64,000 bases of DNA from Paenarthrobacter sp. DKR-5 (GTDB lineage Bacteria; Actinomycetota; Actinomycetes; Actinomycetales; Micrococcaceae). Location: NCBI RefSeq assembly GCF_018531425.1, contig NZ_JAHBOI010000002.1, positions 124,001 to 188,000 of the forward strand. The letters are read 5' to 3'. Within the stretch, counting starts at the first letter, position 1. Each line of letters opens with the position of its first letter. Below, one piece after another: positions 34,602 through 45,452 of this stretch. Below the pieces are notes generated by a model, which searched no databases, was not told the DNA's origin, and saw only the letters and a program-made list of their open reading frames with translations. Position numbers and translations under genes: made by a program.

Positions 34602-35582
34602 TTACTTGACGCCGAGGATGTCGACGACGAAGACCAGGGTGCCCTTGGGCTTGCCGGACCCGCCGTTGCCGTAGGCGAGGTCCGCGGGGATGACGAGCAG
34701 CACGCGTGAACCAACGGTCTTGCCCGTCAGGCCCTGGGTCCAACCCTTGATCACGCCGTTGAGCGGGAAGGTTGCGGCCTGGCCGCGGTCGAAGCTGGAA
34801 TCGAATTTCTTGCCGTCGGAGTACGTCACGCCGACGTAGTTGGCGACGATGGTGTCGCTGGCCTGGACCTGCGCACCCTTGCCCTTGATCAGGTCCTGGG
34901 CGACGAGCTTGTCCGGCGCAGCAGTCTTGGGCACGGTAATGGTCGGCACACCCTTGGCGTCCTCCGCCACGGTCGGCAGGCCGGCCGGCGGGGTCACCTT
35001 GTCACCTTCGGGCTTCGTCAGCGGCTTGACAGTGTCCTTCACGCTTTCGATCTGAAGCACCATCAGCTGGCTCGGGCCCGCAGGCGCGGCCGAGGGAGAT
35101 GCCGACGGCGAGGGGGCGGTCGAGGAGGCCTGCCCGGGAACGGCGAAGGCGATCTGCGAGCCGACCTTCGCTCCGACGAGGGCGTTGTACACCATCGCAT
35201 TGCCCTGCTTGAGGTCGTCGCCGACCTCAAGAGCCTCGCCCTTGGGCTGCTTGTAGTAGTCCTCCAGCACGGATCCGTCGTTGCCGTTGAAAATCACGTA
35301 GCGCAGCACGACGCTCTGGCCGGCCTTCACCCGCTCGCCATCGCCGTCCTTGACGAGCTTGATGGTCGGCTCCGAAACGCTCAGCGGCTTCTTGAAGTCC
35401 ACCTTCGGGGCCTTGGTCTTGTCCTCCACGGTGACCTTCACGGAGTCGAGGGCTGCGACCTGGCCGGAGGACTGGCTGGTCGGCTCCGCAGTGGCGGAGC
35501 TGGCCGAGGAACTGTTGCCGGCGCTGCAACCGGTCAGGACCAGCAGCAGGCCGGAGAAAACAATGGCTATGAGTCGGCGCAC
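34602..35582 (-). CDS. FKBP-type isomerase lipoprotein with degenerate tandem domain
   Basis: A 326-residue exported lipoprotein: signal RRLIAIVFSGLLLVLTGC with lipobox LTGC, then a Ser/Thr linker. The C-terminal FKBP domain (about 225-326) keeps TIVANYVGVTYSDGKKFDSS, IKGWTQGL and IPADLAYGNGGSG. The region at about 70-150 (GERVKAGQSVVLRYVIFNGNDGSVLEDY, then GNAMVYNALVGAKVGSQIAFAVP) has the same order of elements but lacks the pocket aromatics, so I read it as a degenerate first FKBP copy. It acts outside the membrane. GTG 35582 is the start fitting the signal peptide. Confidence 0.88.
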   Translation of the reverse strand: MRRLIAIVFSGLLLVLTGCSAGNSSSASSATAEPTSQSSGQVAALDSVKVTVEDKTKAPKVDFKKPLSVSEPTIKLVKDGDGERVKAGQSVVLRYVIFNGNDGSVLEDYYKQPKGEALEVGDDLKQGNAMVYNALVGAKVGSQIAFAVPGQASSTAPSPSASPSAAPAGPSQLMVLQIESVKDTVKPLTKPEGDKVTPPAGLPTVAEDAKGVPTITVPKTAAPDKLVAQDLIKGKGAQVQASDTIVANYVGVTYSDGKKFDSSFDRGQAATFPLNGVIKGWTQGLTGKTVGSRVLLVIPADLAYGNGGSGKPKGTLVFVVDILGVK

Positions 35583-35667
35583 TAGGTAACTTTCGTCGAG
35601 GACAGTAGCTGTTTGCGGCGGTCGGGCGCGCGCAAACCCCATCCAGCCTAGCGCGACTGGCTGGGAA

Positions 35668-37032
35668 TTACCCCATGGAGTCGAGCAGCGCCTCGACCCT
35701 GTCGTCGACGCTGCGGAACGGGTCCTTGCACAAAATGGTCTGGTGGGCCCTGTCGTTGAGCTTCAGGTGAACCCAGTCCACGGTGTAGTCCCGGCCCATC
35801 TGCTGGGCACGCCGGACGAAATCCCCGCGCAGCTTGGCGCGCGTCGTCTGCGGAGGTGTATCCACCGCGTCCTTGATCTGCGTGTCCTCCACCACCCGCT
35901 TGGCTGCGCCTCGGGCCTCCAGCAGGTAGAACAGTCCTCGCTTGCGGGAGATGTCGTGGTACGTGAGGTCCAGCTGGGCGACGCGGGCCGAATCGAAAGC
36001 CAGATCGTGACGGGCAGCGTAACCGTCGATCAGTTTCTTCTTGATGGCCCAGTCAATCTCCGTGTCGATGCCGCTGTAATCTCCGGTCTCGATCGCGTCC
36101 AGGGTCCTCCCCCACAACTCGAGAATGCGCGGAACATGCCGGTTGTGGGCGCCGCTGCGGTCCACGAAGTCCGTGGCCTTGGCCAGGAACTCCCGCTGGA
36201 TCTCGAGCGCGGAAAGCTGCCGCCCGGTGGCCAGGCGTACCAGCTGCCGGCCGGTCAGGTCATGGGAGATCTCCCGGATGCTGCGGATGGGGTTCTCCAT
36301 CCGCAGGTCCCGCATGATCACGCCCTCCTCGATCATGCGCAGCAGCAGGTCCACGGTGCCGATCTTCATCATCGTCGTCGTCTCGGACATGTTCGAGTCC
36401 CCCACGATGACGTGCAGCCGGCGGTAGTACTCGGCGTCCGCGTGCGGTTCGTCGCGGGTGTTGATGATGGGCCGGGATCGGGTGGTGGCCGAGGACACGC
36501 CTTCCCAGATGTGGTCCGCCCGCTGGGAGAACGCGTAGGTGGCGCCCTGCGGCGTCTTGAGGACCTTGCCCGCGCCGGCAACCAGCTGCCGGGTGACGAG
36601 GAAGGGAATCAGGATCTCGGCCAGCCGCGAGAATTCACCCCGGCGCGGGATGAGGTAGTTCTCGTGGCTGCCGTAGGAGTTGCCGGCTGAGTCGGTGTTG
36701 TTCTTGAAGAGGTAGACGGTGCCGTTGAAGCCTTCGGTGTTCAGCCTCGTCTGGGCCTCGTCGACCAGGTCGTCGAGGATGAGCTCGCCCGCGCGGTCAT
36801 GCGCGATCAACTGCGCCAGGTCGTCGCATTCGGCGGTGGCGTATTCGGGGTGCGAGCCCACGTCGAGATAGAGGCGGGAGCCGTTCGTCAGGAAGACATT
36901 CGAGGAGCGGCCCCAGCTGACCACTTTGCGGAAAAGGTAGCGCGCCACCTCTTCCGGCGAGAGCGGCCGCGAGTTCGGGCTGGAGTAGGCGATGCCGAAT
37001 TCGGTTTCGATGCCAAAGATCCGCTTGTCCAT
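35668..37032 (-). CDS. pafA: Pup-protein ligase PafA
   Basis: A 454-residue carboxylate-amine ligase that attaches Pup to lysines of target proteins. The N-terminus [16 protein letters not shown] supplies nucleotide and Mg2+ ligands (Glu9, Glu11). [16 protein letters not shown] holds the catalytic base Asp57, and [19 protein letters not shown] is the Mg2+/nucleotide loop. [12 protein letters not shown] follows, and the small C-terminal domain ends [13 protein letters not shown]. It begins one base after prcA, so it is part of the same operon. Confidence 0.97.
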   Translation of the reverse strand: MDKRIFGIETEFGIAYSSPNSRPLSPEEVARYLFRKVVSWGRSSNVFLTNGSRLYLDVGSHPEYATAECDDLAQLIAHDRAGELILDDLVDEAQTRLNTEGFNGTVYLFKNNTDSAGNSYGSHENYLIPRRGEFSRLAEILIPFLVTRQLVAGAGKVLKTPQGATYAFSQRADHIWEGVSSATTRSRPIINTRDEPHADAEYYRRLHVIVGDSNMSETTTMMKIGTVDLLLRMIEEGVIMRDLRMENPIRSIREISHDLTGRQLVRLATGRQLSALEIQREFLAKATDFVDRSGAHNRHVPRILELWGRTLDAIETGDYSGIDTEIDWAIKKKLIDGYAARHDLAFDSARVAQLDLTYHDISRKRGLFYLLEARGAAKRVVEDTQIKDAVDTPPQTTRAKLRGDFVRRAQQMGRDYTVDWVHLKLNDRAHQTILCKDPFRSVDDRVEALLDSMG

Positions 37033-37033
37033 C

Positions 37034-37777
37034 TCAGATCTCCTCTCCCCACAAGATGTCCGTGACCTCCGCGGCGGAGAGCCGCCGGAAGGCGCGCAGG
37101 GTTCCGCGCATGGTCTCGGAGTTGCGGTCCAGCACCGCGACCTCCAGCAGGGAAGCGTCCAAAAGGGCGGGCCGTGCCGCGTGCTCTTCGGACGGCTTCG
37201 CGGCCGGGTGGTTCACGGACAAGGCGTGCACCGCGGCCCGGATGGCAGAGCTGAAGCCGGCCTCCGCGGACCATCCGGCAGCCAGCGACGCCGACACCTG
37301 GTCCGCCTGGCCGCCCATCACGACATAACCCGGCTCGTCGGCAATCGAGCCGTCGAACGTCAGCCGGTAGAGATGATCGTCGGCCTGGCCGGTCCCTACT
37401 TCCGCGACCGCCAGTTCCACTTCGAAGGGCTTCTGTTCGGCGGTGAAGACCGCGCCCAGGCTCTGCGCGTACACGCTGGCCAGGCCCCGGGCCGTCACAT
37501 CCTCCCGGTGGTAGGAGTAGCCGCGCACATCGGCGTAGCGCACGCCCGCCTGGCGCAGGCTCTCGAACTCGTTGTACTTGCCGACGGCGGCGAAGGCGAT
37601 CTTGTCGTAGATCTCCCCGATCTTGTGAAGCGACGGCGAAGGATTCTCCGCGACCAGCGCGATGCCTTCGGAGCAGCTGACCACGATCACCGAGCGACCC
37701 CGCGCGATGCCCTTGCGCGCGAAGTCCGCCCGGTCCTTCATGACCTGTTCGGGCGAGACGTAGAACTGCTGAGTCAT
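37034..37777 (-). CDS. prcA: 20S proteasome alpha subunit
   Basis: A 247-residue alpha-type proteasome subunit forming the gate rings. [33 protein letters not shown] is the N-terminal H0 helix and gate region. [23 protein letters not shown] and [21 protein letters not shown] follow as expected. It has no catalytic threonine. The start codon lies one base after the prcB stop (TGA-G-ATG), so the subunits are made in coupled fashion. Confidence 0.96.
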   Translation of the reverse strand: MTQQFYVSPEQVMKDRADFARKGIARGRSVIVVSCSEGIALVAENPSPSLHKIGEIYDKIAFAAVGKYNEFESLRQAGVRYADVRGYSYHREDVTARGLASVYAQSLGAVFTAEQKPFEVELAVAEVGTGQADDHLYRLTFDGSIADEPGYVVMGGQADQVSASLAAGWSAEAGFSSAIRAAVHALSVNHPAAKPSEEHAARPALLDASLLEVAVLDRNSETMRGTLRAFRRLSAAEVTDILWGEEI

Positions 37778-37778
37778 C

Positions 37779-38588
37779 TCAGGCCTCCCGTCCGGCCGCG
37801 GAGCGGGCTTCGACGACGCGCCCGGCCACGGCGGCGAGCTCGCGTTCGGGGATCCGCCGCGCCCCGCTGCGGGTGACGCTGAAGACGACGGGCCAGAGCT
37901 GGCGCACCATGTCCGGGCCGCCGGTGGCCGAGTCGTCATCGGCCGCGTCGTAGAGCGCCTCGACCGCCACCGACACCGCTTCGTCCTCGGTGAGGTTCGG
38001 CCGCCACAGTTTCTTCAGGGCGCCGCGCGCAAACATCGAGCCGGACCCGACGCTGTGGTGCTCCTGCTCCTCGTACCGGCCGCCGGTCACATCGTAGGAA
38101 AACAGGCGGCCGACGCCCAGCGTGGTGTCGAACCCGGCGAACAGCGGGACGACCGACATGCCCTGCAGCGCCAGCGGCAGGTTGCCCCGGATCATCGCGC
38201 CGAGCCGGTTGGCCTTTCCGTCCAGGCTCAGCAGGGTGCCTTCGATCTTTTCGTAGTGCTCCAGCTCGACCTGGAACAGTTTGGTGATGTCGATGGCGAT
38301 GCCCGCCGACCCGGCGATCCCGAGCACGGAATAGCGGTCAGCAGCGAAGACCTTTTCAATATGGCGGCTGGCGATGAGGTTGCCCATGGTTGCGCGCCGG
38401 TCCCCCGCCATGAGGACGCCGCCGGCGAACTCGAGCGCCACGATGGTGGTCGCGTGGGGCACGTCCGGCACGGTGCCCGCGGGGAGGCTGCGGTGGTACG
38501 GAAGCAGGTCGGGCCGGGTGGCGGCCAGGTGTTCGGAGAAGGACGAGGACGCCGCGGCGGCGATCTGCTGGACTCTCGGTTCCTGCAT
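37779..38588 (-). CDS. prcB: 20S proteasome beta subunit
   Basis: A 269-residue proteasome peptidase subunit. A propeptide of 46 residues ends at PDVPHA, and processing before TTIVALEF would expose Thr47 as the nucleophile. The conserved [13 protein letters not shown] supplies Asp and Lys-region residues, and [16 protein letters not shown] supports the catalytic Ser/Asp. It lies five bases after pup and one base before prcA in the order pup-prcB-prcA found throughout actinobacteria. Confidence 0.97.
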   Translation of the reverse strand: MQEPRVQQIAAAASSSFSEHLAATRPDLLPYHRSLPAGTVPDVPHATTIVALEFAGGVLMAGDRRATMGNLIASRHIEKVFAADRYSVLGIAGSAGIAIDITKLFQVELEHYEKIEGTLLSLDGKANRLGAMIRGNLPLALQGMSVVPLFAGFDTTLGVGRLFSYDVTGGRYEEQEHHSVGSGSMFARGALKKLWRPNLTEDEAVSVAVEALYDAADDDSATGGPDMVRQLWPVVFSVTRSGARRIPERELAAVAGRVVEARSAAGREA

Positions 38589-38593
38589 CGAGG

Positions 38594-38797
38594 CTACTGG
38601 CCGCCCTTCTGGACGAAGCCGCGCACGAATTCTTCCGCATTGGTCTCGAGCACACCGTCGATCTCGTCCAGCAGGTCATCCACGCCCTCGGTGGCTTCGG
38701 AGGTCTGCGGGGCGGCCGGCGGCGGGGTGGCGACGTCGTCGTCGACCTCGACCTCGTCCGTGCGGGGGCTGACGTTCTTCTGTTCCTGAGCGGCCAT
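38594..38797 (-). CDS. pup: Prokaryotic ubiquitin-like protein Pup
   Basis: A 67-residue disordered protein. The C-terminal block [19 protein letters not shown] is the helix that binds the Arc/Mpa coiled coil, and the chain ends in GGQ. The final Gln must be deamidated to Glu by Dop before PafA can ligate it. A strong GGAAGGGCAG ribosome site precedes ATG 38797. It sits five bases before prcB. Confidence 0.97.
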   Translation of the reverse strand: MAAQEQKNVSPRTDEVEVDDDVATPPPAAPQTSEATEGVDDLLDEIDGVLETNAEEFVRGFVQKGGQ

Positions 38798-38899
38798 CGT
38801 ACTGCCCTTCCTACGCCTCGCGGGCCCTGCGGCCCTGTGGTGTCCTTATGTCAATCTTGCCACGCCGGACCCGGCCGGAGGCAGGTATCCGGACCTCAA

Positions 38900-40507
38900 T
38901 CACCGTTGGCCGCCGAGCAGTTCCGCCAGGAAGCCTTCGGCGTCGTCATGCCGTTCGAAGAGGCCTCCCGTGAGGGCCCGCGTGCCGCGCAGCGGCTCGC
39001 GGGTCGGCACCCGCTGGAGGCGGCGGTTGCCCGGCAGGTCGAAGATGACCGAGTCCCAGCTCGCACCGACCACGAATTTCGAGTACCGCTGCACGCACTT
39101 GCCGCGGAAGTACGCGCGGGTGTCCGGCGGCGGCTCGACGGCGGCACGGGCGATTTGCTCATCGGTCGCGAGCCGTTCCATCCGGCCGCGGGCCAGCAGC
39201 CGCGAATAGAGGCTTTTCTCCGGGCGCACATCCGACCACTGGAGGTCGATGAGGCCAAGTCGGGCATCGTTCCAGTCCAGCCCGTCCCGTTGCCGGTATC
39301 CCTCCAGCAGGGACAGCTTCGCCACCCACTCCACCTGCGCGGCCGCGCCGGCCGGGTCCCGCCGCAGCTGGTCCAGCACCGACTCCCATTTGGCCAGCAG
39401 CGCCGCGGTGTGGCCGTCCCCGGAGGCCGGGTCCGCCACGCCGGTGCGCTGGGTCCGCCGCCGGGCCGCCTCAAGGTAGATCTCCTGGATGTCCAGGGCG
39501 GTGACCTGGCGGCCGTCGCGCAGCCGGACAGTATGGGTCAGCGAGGTGTCGTGGCTGACGGCCCGCAGCGACGCAACCGGATTCTCCACCTCTATGGCCG
39601 GCGCCTCGCCCGCCTCGACGAGGTCCAGCACGAGAGCCGTGGTGCCCATTTTGAGGTAATTGGACACCTGGCTAAGGTTCGCGTCCCCGATAATCACGTG
39701 CAGCCGCCGGTACTTGTCCGCGACGGCGTGCGGCTCGTCCCGCGTGTTGATGATCGGCCGGCGGATGGTGGTTTCCAGCCCCACTTCGGCTTCGAAGAAA
39801 TCGGACCGCTGGGCTATTTGGTAGCCCGCCCCGCGCCCGTCCTGTCCAATGCCGACCCGGCCGGCGCCGCAGATCACCTGCCGGCTGACAAAGAACGGTG
39901 TCAGGCCGGAGACGATGTGCCCGAACGGCACATGCCGCGGCATCAGGTAGTTCTCATGCGAGCCGTAGGAAACGCTCTTGTTGTCCGTGTTGTTCTTGTA
40001 CAGGTTGACGTCGGGCAGGCCCGGATTGGCGGCGATCTGGCGGACGGCGGCCAGCACCACGGCGTCGCCGGCGGCATCCCACACCATCGCGTCGAAAGGA
40101 TTGGTTACTTCCGGGCTGGAGTACTCCGGGTGCGCGTGGTCCACATAGAGCCGTGCCCCGTTGCCAAGCACCATGTTCATCAGCATGGAGGACAACGGGT
40201 CCTCCCCGTCGGTCTCCAGCGGGCCGTCCGCCAGCGCCACGGCCTCCGCGTCCAGCACGGCGGGCTGGTCGGTCAGCTGCGAGGGGTGGGCGTCTTCCCG
40301 CGGCACGTCCCAGCCGCGGGCATCATGCAGGGGATCCTCGTCCGAATAGTCCCAGCGGGTCTCCGCTCCGCCGGCGGCGCGCTGGCGCGTGAGCGAGGCG
40401 TAGGCGTTGACGATCTGCGAGGAGAGCAGTGTCGCATTGCTCCCCGGGGCAGAGGGCGCGTGGATACCGTATTCGGTCTCCGTGCCCATCACACGGACAA
40501 CGCTCAC
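38900..40507 (-). CDS. dop: Pup deamidase/depupylase Dop
   Basis: A 535-residue PafA homologue that converts the terminal Gln of Pup to Glu and also removes Pup from substrates. [14 protein letters not shown] opens the active site. [17 protein letters not shown] contains the catalytic Asp123, and [19 protein letters not shown] binds nucleotide. It has the long insertion between residues about 40 and 100 (Dop loop) that PafA lacks. Its GTG start (40507) overlaps the last codon of arc (GTGA), indicating translational coupling. Confidence 0.96.
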   Translation of the reverse strand: MSVVRVMGTETEYGIHAPSAPGSNATLLSSQIVNAYASLTRQRAAGGAETRWDYSDEDPLHDARGWDVPREDAHPSQLTDQPAVLDAEAVALADGPLETDGEDPLSSMLMNMVLGNGARLYVDHAHPEYSSPEVTNPFDAMVWDAAGDAVVLAAVRQIAANPGLPDVNLYKNNTDNKSVSYGSHENYLMPRHVPFGHIVSGLTPFFVSRQVICGAGRVGIGQDGRGAGYQIAQRSDFFEAEVGLETTIRRPIINTRDEPHAVADKYRRLHVIIGDANLSQVSNYLKMGTTALVLDLVEAGEAPAIEVENPVASLRAVSHDTSLTHTVRLRDGRQVTALDIQEIYLEAARRRTQRTGVADPASGDGHTAALLAKWESVLDQLRRDPAGAAAQVEWVAKLSLLEGYRQRDGLDWNDARLGLIDLQWSDVRPEKSLYSRLLARGRMERLATDEQIARAAVEPPPDTRAYFRGKCVQRYSKFVVGASWDSVIFDLPGNRRLQRVPTREPLRGTRALTGGLFERHDDAEGFLAELLGGQR

Positions 40508-42270
40508 AGATACTGGCCCGGGTTCGGCGTGGTCTCGATCGATTTGCCGGGTTCCTGGCCTGTCTTGCTCTGCACGATGGTGCGGATGTAGGTGATCCGC
40601 TCCCCCTTCTTTCCGGAGATGCGGGCCCAGTCGTCGGGGTTGGTGGTGTTCGGCATGTCCTCGTGCTCGCGGAACTCGTCCACGACGGCCCGGAGCAGGT
40701 GGTCGATCCGCAGCCCCTTCTGCGACGTGGTCAGCAGGTCCTTGATCGCGTACTTCTTCGCCCTGTCCACCACGTTCTGGATGACGGCGCCGGAGTTGAA
40801 GTCCTTGAAGTACAGCATTTCGGTGTCACCGTTGGCGTAGGTGACTTCGAGGTATTCGTTGGCCTTCTCGGTCGCGTACATAGCCTCGACCGTGCGCCGG
40901 ATCATCGCTTCCACTGTCTGTTGCGGATCCCCGCCGTGCTCCGCCAGGTCGTTGGCGTGCAGCGGCAGTTGCGTGGTGACGTACTTGGCGAAGATCTCGC
41001 CGGCGGCTTCGGCATCCGGGCGCTGGATCTTGATCTTGACGTCCAGGCGGCCGGGCCGCAGGATCGCCGGGTCGATCATGTCCTCACGGTTGGAGGCGCC
41101 GATGACGATCACATTGTCCAGCCGCTCGACGCCGTCGATCTCACTCAGCAGCTGCGGGACAATCGTGGTCTCGACGTCCGAAGAGACGCCGGTCCCGCGG
41201 GTGCGGAAGAGCGAGTCCATCTCGTCGAAGAACACCACGACCGGGCTGCCGTCCGAGGCCTTCTCACGGGCACGGGCGAAAATCAGCCTGATGTGCCGTT
41301 CTGTCTCGCCCACATACTTGTCCAGAAGTTCCGGTCCCTTGATGTTCAGGAAGTAGCTCTTCTGGTCGCGGCCGGCCCGCTCCACCGCGCGCGCGGCCAG
41401 TGCGTTGGCCACCGCCTTGGCGATCAGGGTCTTGCCGCAGCCCGGAGGGCCGTAGAGCAGGATTCCTTTGGGTGCTTTGAGCCCGTGTTCGCGGTAGAGG
41501 TCCGGGTGCAGGAACGGGAGCTCGACCGCGTCACGGATCTGCTCGATCTGCGGCCCGAGGCCGCCGATGTCCTCGTAGGAGATGTCCGGGACTTCCTCGA
41601 GGACGAGGTTCTCGACCTCGGAGCGGGGCACTTTCTCCAGTGCGTACCCCGTGCGGCTGTCGATGGAGAGCGCGTCCCCCACCCGCAGCTTCTGGCTCAG
41701 CAGCGCGCCGGAAAGCCGCACCACCCGTTCCTCGTCGGCGCGGCCGACTACCAGCGCGCGGTCCGCGCCGAGCATCTCCTTGAGCGTGACCAGTTCACCG
41801 GCCCGCTCGAAGCCCAGGGATGCCACCACGGTCAGCGATTCGTTGAGCAGGACCTCCTGGCCCGGCTGCAGCTGCTTGATGTTCACCAGCGGGCTCAGCC
41901 CGACGCGCATCTTGCGGCCGGCGTTGAAGATGTCCACCGACTCCTCGGTGGCGGCGATGCCGGAGGCGCCGGCGCTGCCTTGGCGCTTGGGGTTGACCTG
42001 CAGGACGGTGCCGAAGCTGAACGGAGCCTGGCCCTCCTGCTCGAGGGCACTCTTGAGTTTGAGGATTTCGGCCCGCGCGGTTTCCAGCATGCTAACCAGC
42101 CGCGCGTTGTTCTGCGTGGCTGCAGCGAGCTGCTTGTCGACGTAGCGGAGCTTGTCCCGCAGGACGTTGAGCTGGCGCTCGGCGATCAGCAGTTCGTTCG
42201 CCATGCCCGCGGCCTGGCCTGGCTCAGGACTAGCCGGAGCGGGGTGGTTCGGTTCCGATGTGCTGCCCAC
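40504..42270 (-). CDS. arc: Proteasome-activating AAA ATPase Arc/Mpa
   Basis: A 588-residue hexameric unfoldase that recognises Pup and feeds proteins to the 20S proteasome. An N-terminal coiled coil (about 24-80, [21 protein letters not shown] onwards) is followed by two OB folds (about 82-210). The AAA module comes next, with Walker A GPPGCGKT at 274-281 and Walker [12 protein letters not shown]. The C-terminus ends GQYL, the tail that docks into the proteasome alpha ring. GGAAGGAGGG precedes the GTG start. Confidence 0.97.
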   Translation of the reverse strand: MGSTSEPNHPAPASPEPGQAAGMANELLIAERQLNVLRDKLRYVDKQLAAATQNNARLVSMLETARAEILKLKSALEQEGQAPFSFGTVLQVNPKRQGSAGASGIAATEESVDIFNAGRKMRVGLSPLVNIKQLQPGQEVLLNESLTVVASLGFERAGELVTLKEMLGADRALVVGRADEERVVRLSGALLSQKLRVGDALSIDSRTGYALEKVPRSEVENLVLEEVPDISYEDIGGLGPQIEQIRDAVELPFLHPDLYREHGLKAPKGILLYGPPGCGKTLIAKAVANALAARAVERAGRDQKSYFLNIKGPELLDKYVGETERHIRLIFARAREKASDGSPVVVFFDEMDSLFRTRGTGVSSDVETTIVPQLLSEIDGVERLDNVIVIGASNREDMIDPAILRPGRLDVKIKIQRPDAEAAGEIFAKYVTTQLPLHANDLAEHGGDPQQTVEAMIRRTVEAMYATEKANEYLEVTYANGDTEMLYFKDFNSGAVIQNVVDRAKKYAIKDLLTTSQKGLRIDHLLRAVVDEFREHEDMPNTTNPDDWARISGKKGERITYIRTIVQSKTGQEPGKSIETTPNPGQYL

Positions 42271-42349
42271 GTTGACGGCCCTCCTTCCGGCGGCAATATT
42301 GCCTCTATGAAGACACTATGCCTCTTCAACGTCCGGGCAAGGGACTTTG

Positions 42350-43387
42350 TTACCCCAAGTCCTTCGGCGCGGCGTCCGGCATGACCGGCGCCGCGTCCCG
42401 GGCGGCGCGGCGCAGTTTCTTGTCCGACACGGCCCGCTCTCCGACGGCCTGCGGGGTCCAGGCCGCGAGGTCTTCGTCGCTGAATTCGGTCTTCGAAGGC
42501 CGCCGTTTCGGCGTCAGGCCGGTGACGCCGTCGGCCAGCCTGCGCGTGGTCAGCAGGAAGCCGGTGTGCGCCACCATCCGGTGGTCCGGCCGGACTGCCA
42601 GGCCCTCGAGGTGCCAGCCGCGCACCATCGATTCCCACGCGTCCGGCTCGGTGAACCGGCCGTCGGCGCGGATGGCTTCAGCCGTGCGCGAGAGCTGGGT
42701 GACGGTGGCGACGTAGTTGATCAGGACGCCGCCCGGCGCGAGAGCCGTGGCCACCGCATCAAGGCATTCCCACGGGGCGAGCATGTCCAGGACCACCCGG
42801 TCGATGCTGCCCGGTTCCTCGGTCTGGCCGAGCTGTTCCTCAAGATCGCCCAGGGTGACTTTCCAGGCCGGGTGCGGACCGCCGAAGATCGTCTCGACGT
42901 TGCCCCGGGCGATGTCCGCGAATTCGGAGCGGCGCTCGAAGGAGTGCAGGTACCCGTTGTCCCCCACGGCGCGCAGGAGCGAGATGGACAGTGCGCCGGA
43001 CCCCACGCCCGCTTCCACGACGCGGGCGCCGGGGAAGATGTCAGCCATCGTGATGATCTGTCCGGCGTCCTTGGGGTAGACCACGGCAGCGCCGCGGGGC
43101 ATCGAAAGCACAAAGTCGCTGAGGAGCGGCCGCAGCGCCTGGTACCGCTGGCCCGTGGTGTTGGCGACCACGGATCCTTCCGGCTTGCCGATGAGTTCGT
43201 CGTGGTTCAGGAAGCCCTTGTGTGTGTGGAACGCGCCTCCGGCTGAGAGCGTGATCGTGTTCATCCGGCCGCGCTCGTCGGTGAGCTGGACGCGTTCGCC
43301 GGCCCGGAACGGTCCCCGGCGGACGGCGGCGCCGTGCGGTTCCTTGCCGGCGGGGGCTGATTCGGTGCCGGACGTGTTGCTGCTCAT
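42350..43387 (-). CDS. trmI: tRNA (adenine-58-N1)-methyltransferase TrmI
   Basis: A 345-residue SAM-dependent enzyme methylating A58 in the T-loop of tRNAs, acting as a tetramer. The N-terminal domain includes FHTHKGFLNHDELIGKPEG. The SAM-binding motif is VVEAGVGSGALSISLLRAVG at about 124-143, and VVLDMLAPWECLDAV carries the catalytic Asp region. A C-terminal extension (about 290-345) is basic. AAGGAACTCCCGC precedes ATG 43387. It lies directly upstream of arc, an order conserved across actinobacteria. Confidence 0.95.
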   Translation of the reverse strand: MSSNTSGTESAPAGKEPHGAAVRRGPFRAGERVQLTDERGRMNTITLSAGGAFHTHKGFLNHDELIGKPEGSVVANTTGQRYQALRPLLSDFVLSMPRGAAVVYPKDAGQIITMADIFPGARVVEAGVGSGALSISLLRAVGDNGYLHSFERRSEFADIARGNVETIFGGPHPAWKVTLGDLEEQLGQTEEPGSIDRVVLDMLAPWECLDAVATALAPGGVLINYVATVTQLSRTAEAIRADGRFTEPDAWESMVRGWHLEGLAVRPDHRMVAHTGFLLTTRRLADGVTGLTPKRRPSKTEFSDEDLAAWTPQAVGERAVSDKKLRRAARDAAPVMPDAAPKDLG

Positions 43388-43429
43388 GCGGGAGTTCCTT
43401 CTGAGGAGGGAAAAAGGGGGCTGAAAGGG

Positions 43430-44584
43430 TTAGAGACCGGGCCGGGGGTCGGCTTTGCCGGTGATGGCCGCGACCACGGTGCCTTGGTGGAGCAGGCCCA
43501 CCACCTGGCCGCTGGCGCTGATGACGGCGTACTCCTTGCCGGCGAGCTGCGCAAGATACTGCACCAGCTCCTGGCCGGCGGACCACTCGGGAACGTACGC
43601 CCCCGGCGCGAGGGCCCTGGCGACGGCGGTGGCCGGAGTGCCTGCCGCCGCAGCGTCCGGGACGCCGGCGAGGGCGCCGTCGTCGACCAGTGCCTCAGGG
43701 CGGCCGTCCGGGCCGCAGAGCACAATGGCAGCAGGGCTCGCCCTACGGGCTGCCGCGAGCTGGGCAACGCTGGAAGAGGCGGCCATGCCCAGCGCCGGGA
43801 CCGCCAGCTTGCCGGCACTGACGGCCGGAAGGCGCAGCCGCATCCTGGCCCCGGCAATGCCCGCGCTCGCTCCCATCCAGAGGAAGGCGCAGACCATCAC
43901 GGTGAGGATGACTGTTTGCAGGTTTGGCGCGTCGCCCTGCAGCAACGGGACACCGAGCGAAACGACCAGGAGCAGGATCACGATGATCCGGCCGGCCCAG
44001 CCGGCGGCGACTGTCCCCTTCTCCTGGCTGCCGGTGGCCTTCCAGACCGCCGACTCGACCAGCCGGCCGCCGTCCAGCGGGAGGCCGGGAAGAACGTTGA
44101 ACACCGCGACCAGCAGGTTGGCCCACGTAAAGATGTTCGCCAGCAGGTCAGCGACCGTGCGCGGGTCCGTGATCCCTACGATCCCCCAGCCGATCGCTGC
44201 GAGCACGAAGTTGGCGGCAGGTCCGGCCAGCGCGACGATCACGGAGCGCCCCGGTGAGGCCTGGAAGTTCTCGAACTGCGTGTGGCCGCCCCACAGGTTC
44301 AGGACGATTTTCTGCGTGGGCCACCCGTAGATCCGTGCGCTCAGGGCGTGCGCCAGTTCGTGGATCAGCACGGAAAGAAGCAGCAGCACGGCGTAGGCCA
44401 GCGCCACGAGGTAGGCACCGAACCCGATCTGCGGGAACCGTGCGGCCACTTGGGGTCCGAACACCAGGACGGTGAACGCGGCGATCACGAACCACGAATA
44501 GGCCAGGACGATGGGGATACCGGCAATACGGCCCAGCGGGATGCCTTCGCGGGCGGGCGCCTCGGGCGCGGGTGTCCCGCTCAT
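43430..44584 (-). CDS. Site-2 protease family (M50) membrane metalloprotease with CBS-like tail
   Basis: A 384-residue membrane-embedded zinc protease. The zinc site HELAH is at residues 75-79. The second motif NVLPGLPLDGG is at 163-173, with Asp171 as third ligand. A six-helix core is followed by a soluble region after about residue 245 that resembles paired CBS domains, for example VVGLLHQGTVVAAITG. Substrate unknown; relatives cut membrane-tethered regulators. ATG 44584 overlaps the HAD stop (ATGA), so the two are coupled. Confidence 0.9.
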   Translation of the reverse strand: MSGTPAPEAPAREGIPLGRIAGIPIVLAYSWFVIAAFTVLVFGPQVAARFPQIGFGAYLVALAYAVLLLLSVLIHELAHALSARIYGWPTQKIVLNLWGGHTQFENFQASPGRSVIVALAGPAANFVLAAIGWGIVGITDPRTVADLLANIFTWANLLVAVFNVLPGLPLDGGRLVESAVWKATGSQEKGTVAAGWAGRIIVILLLVVSLGVPLLQGDAPNLQTVILTVMVCAFLWMGASAGIAGARMRLRLPAVSAGKLAVPALGMAASSSVAQLAAARRASPAAIVLCGPDGRPEALVDDGALAGVPDAAAAGTPATAVARALAPGAYVPEWSAGQELVQYLAQLAGKEYAVISASGQVVGLLHQGTVVAAITGKADPRPGL

Positions 44585-45336
44585 TCAGCCCAGTCCCCTG
44601 CGCGGGTACCTGCGGAGGAGAAGGCACTCCGGTCCCCCGCGGCCAGCAGGTTCCGCAAGTCAGCCACGGTCCGCCCGGAAAGGGTGTCCCAGTGCACCCG
44701 GCCGGCGTCCTCGGGCAGCGCAATGATGTGCGGGATGCCGACCGTCGTCAGCCCGGCAGCCTGCGCCGAGGTGGCCCCCGGGAGCGAATCCTCCAATGCC
44801 ACGCAGCCGGCAGCGGTGATACCTTCCACCGTCTCGCCCAGCCGTTCCAGCGCGAGCAGGTACGGCTCGGGGTGGGGCTTGCCATTGGCGACCATGTCGC
44901 CGGTGACATGCAGCCGGAAATAAGGGTGCGGCAGGCGGGAGACGATTTCCGCGGCCAGCGGGCCCTCGCTCATCGTGACCAGGGCGCAGGGAACCTCAGC
45001 CTCGTACAGTCCGTGGAGCAGCTCCCGGGCCCCCGGGCGCCACGGAATATACCGGCGAACCTTGGAGATCACCTGGCCGATCAGCTCGTCGATGATTTGG
45101 CGCCGCTCCAGGCGCACCCCGGCGTCCTGGAGCAGCCCCGCGGAATAGACCAGGGACTGACCCACGAGCTGGCGTGCCTGTCCCTCGCTCCAGGAGCCGC
45201 CGTGACGCTCCACCAGATCGTATTCGGACTCGATCCAGTACGGCTCGGTGTCCACCAGAGTGCCATCCATGTCCCAGAGCACTGCCTGAAGCGACACGGG
45301 TCCGGGCGCGGACGAGGGCTGGCGGTTCGAGTGCAT
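44581..45336 (-). CDS. HAD-superfamily phosphatase
   Basis: A 251-residue HAD hydrolase of the phosphoglycolate phosphatase/beta-phosphoglucomutase-like subfamily. Motif I VLWDMDGTLVDTEPYW carries the nucleophile Asp22 and acid/base Asp24. Motif II is CALVTMSEG, motif III the Lys in NGKPHPEPYL, and motif IV VALEDSLPGATSA. The helical cap sits between residues 30 and 100. The substrate is not deducible. Start ATG 45336 with TAGACT at 45348-45343 six bases upstream, predicting a leaderless message for what may be the first gene of the long minus-strand run. Confidence 0.9.
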   Translation of the reverse strand: MHSNRQPSSAPGPVSLQAVLWDMDGTLVDTEPYWIESEYDLVERHGGSWSEGQARQLVGQSLVYSAGLLQDAGVRLERRQIIDELIGQVISKVRRYIPWRPGARELLHGLYEAEVPCALVTMSEGPLAAEIVSRLPHPYFRLHVTGDMVANGKPHPEPYLLALERLGETVEGITAAGCVALEDSLPGATSAQAAGLTTVGIPHIIALPEDAGRVHWDTLSGRTVADLRNLLAAGDRSAFSSAGTRAGDWAE

Positions 45337-45342
45337 GCTCCA

Positions 45343-45446
45343 AGTCTAAGCGGAGCAGCTGGACAGGCGCTGACCGTCAGCTGTGCGCGAAGCGCCGCCG
45401 GAATACGGCCGGGCACCTGCACGGAGCCGCCGCACCGTCGTAGGGT
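45343..45446. promoter_or_regulatory. Divergent leaderless promoters of HAD gene and PAC2 gene
   Basis: TAGACT (45348-45343, minus) lies six bases from the HAD start and TAGGGT (45441-45446, plus) six bases from the PAC2 ATG. Both genes lack Shine-Dalgarno sequences. The minus-strand one is a candidate promoter for the operon leading toward the proteasome genes. Confidence 0.55.
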
Positions 45447-45452
45447 GGACAG

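Noticed and set aside
40429-42384. Very long reading frames antisense to arc, dop, helY, yczR and other genes (some over 500 codons)
   Set aside because: They lie opposite strongly supported genes, show no domain motifs and have the composition expected from the third-codon GC bias of the sense gene. The same holds for those at 38837-40591, 29164-31161 and 20538-22181.
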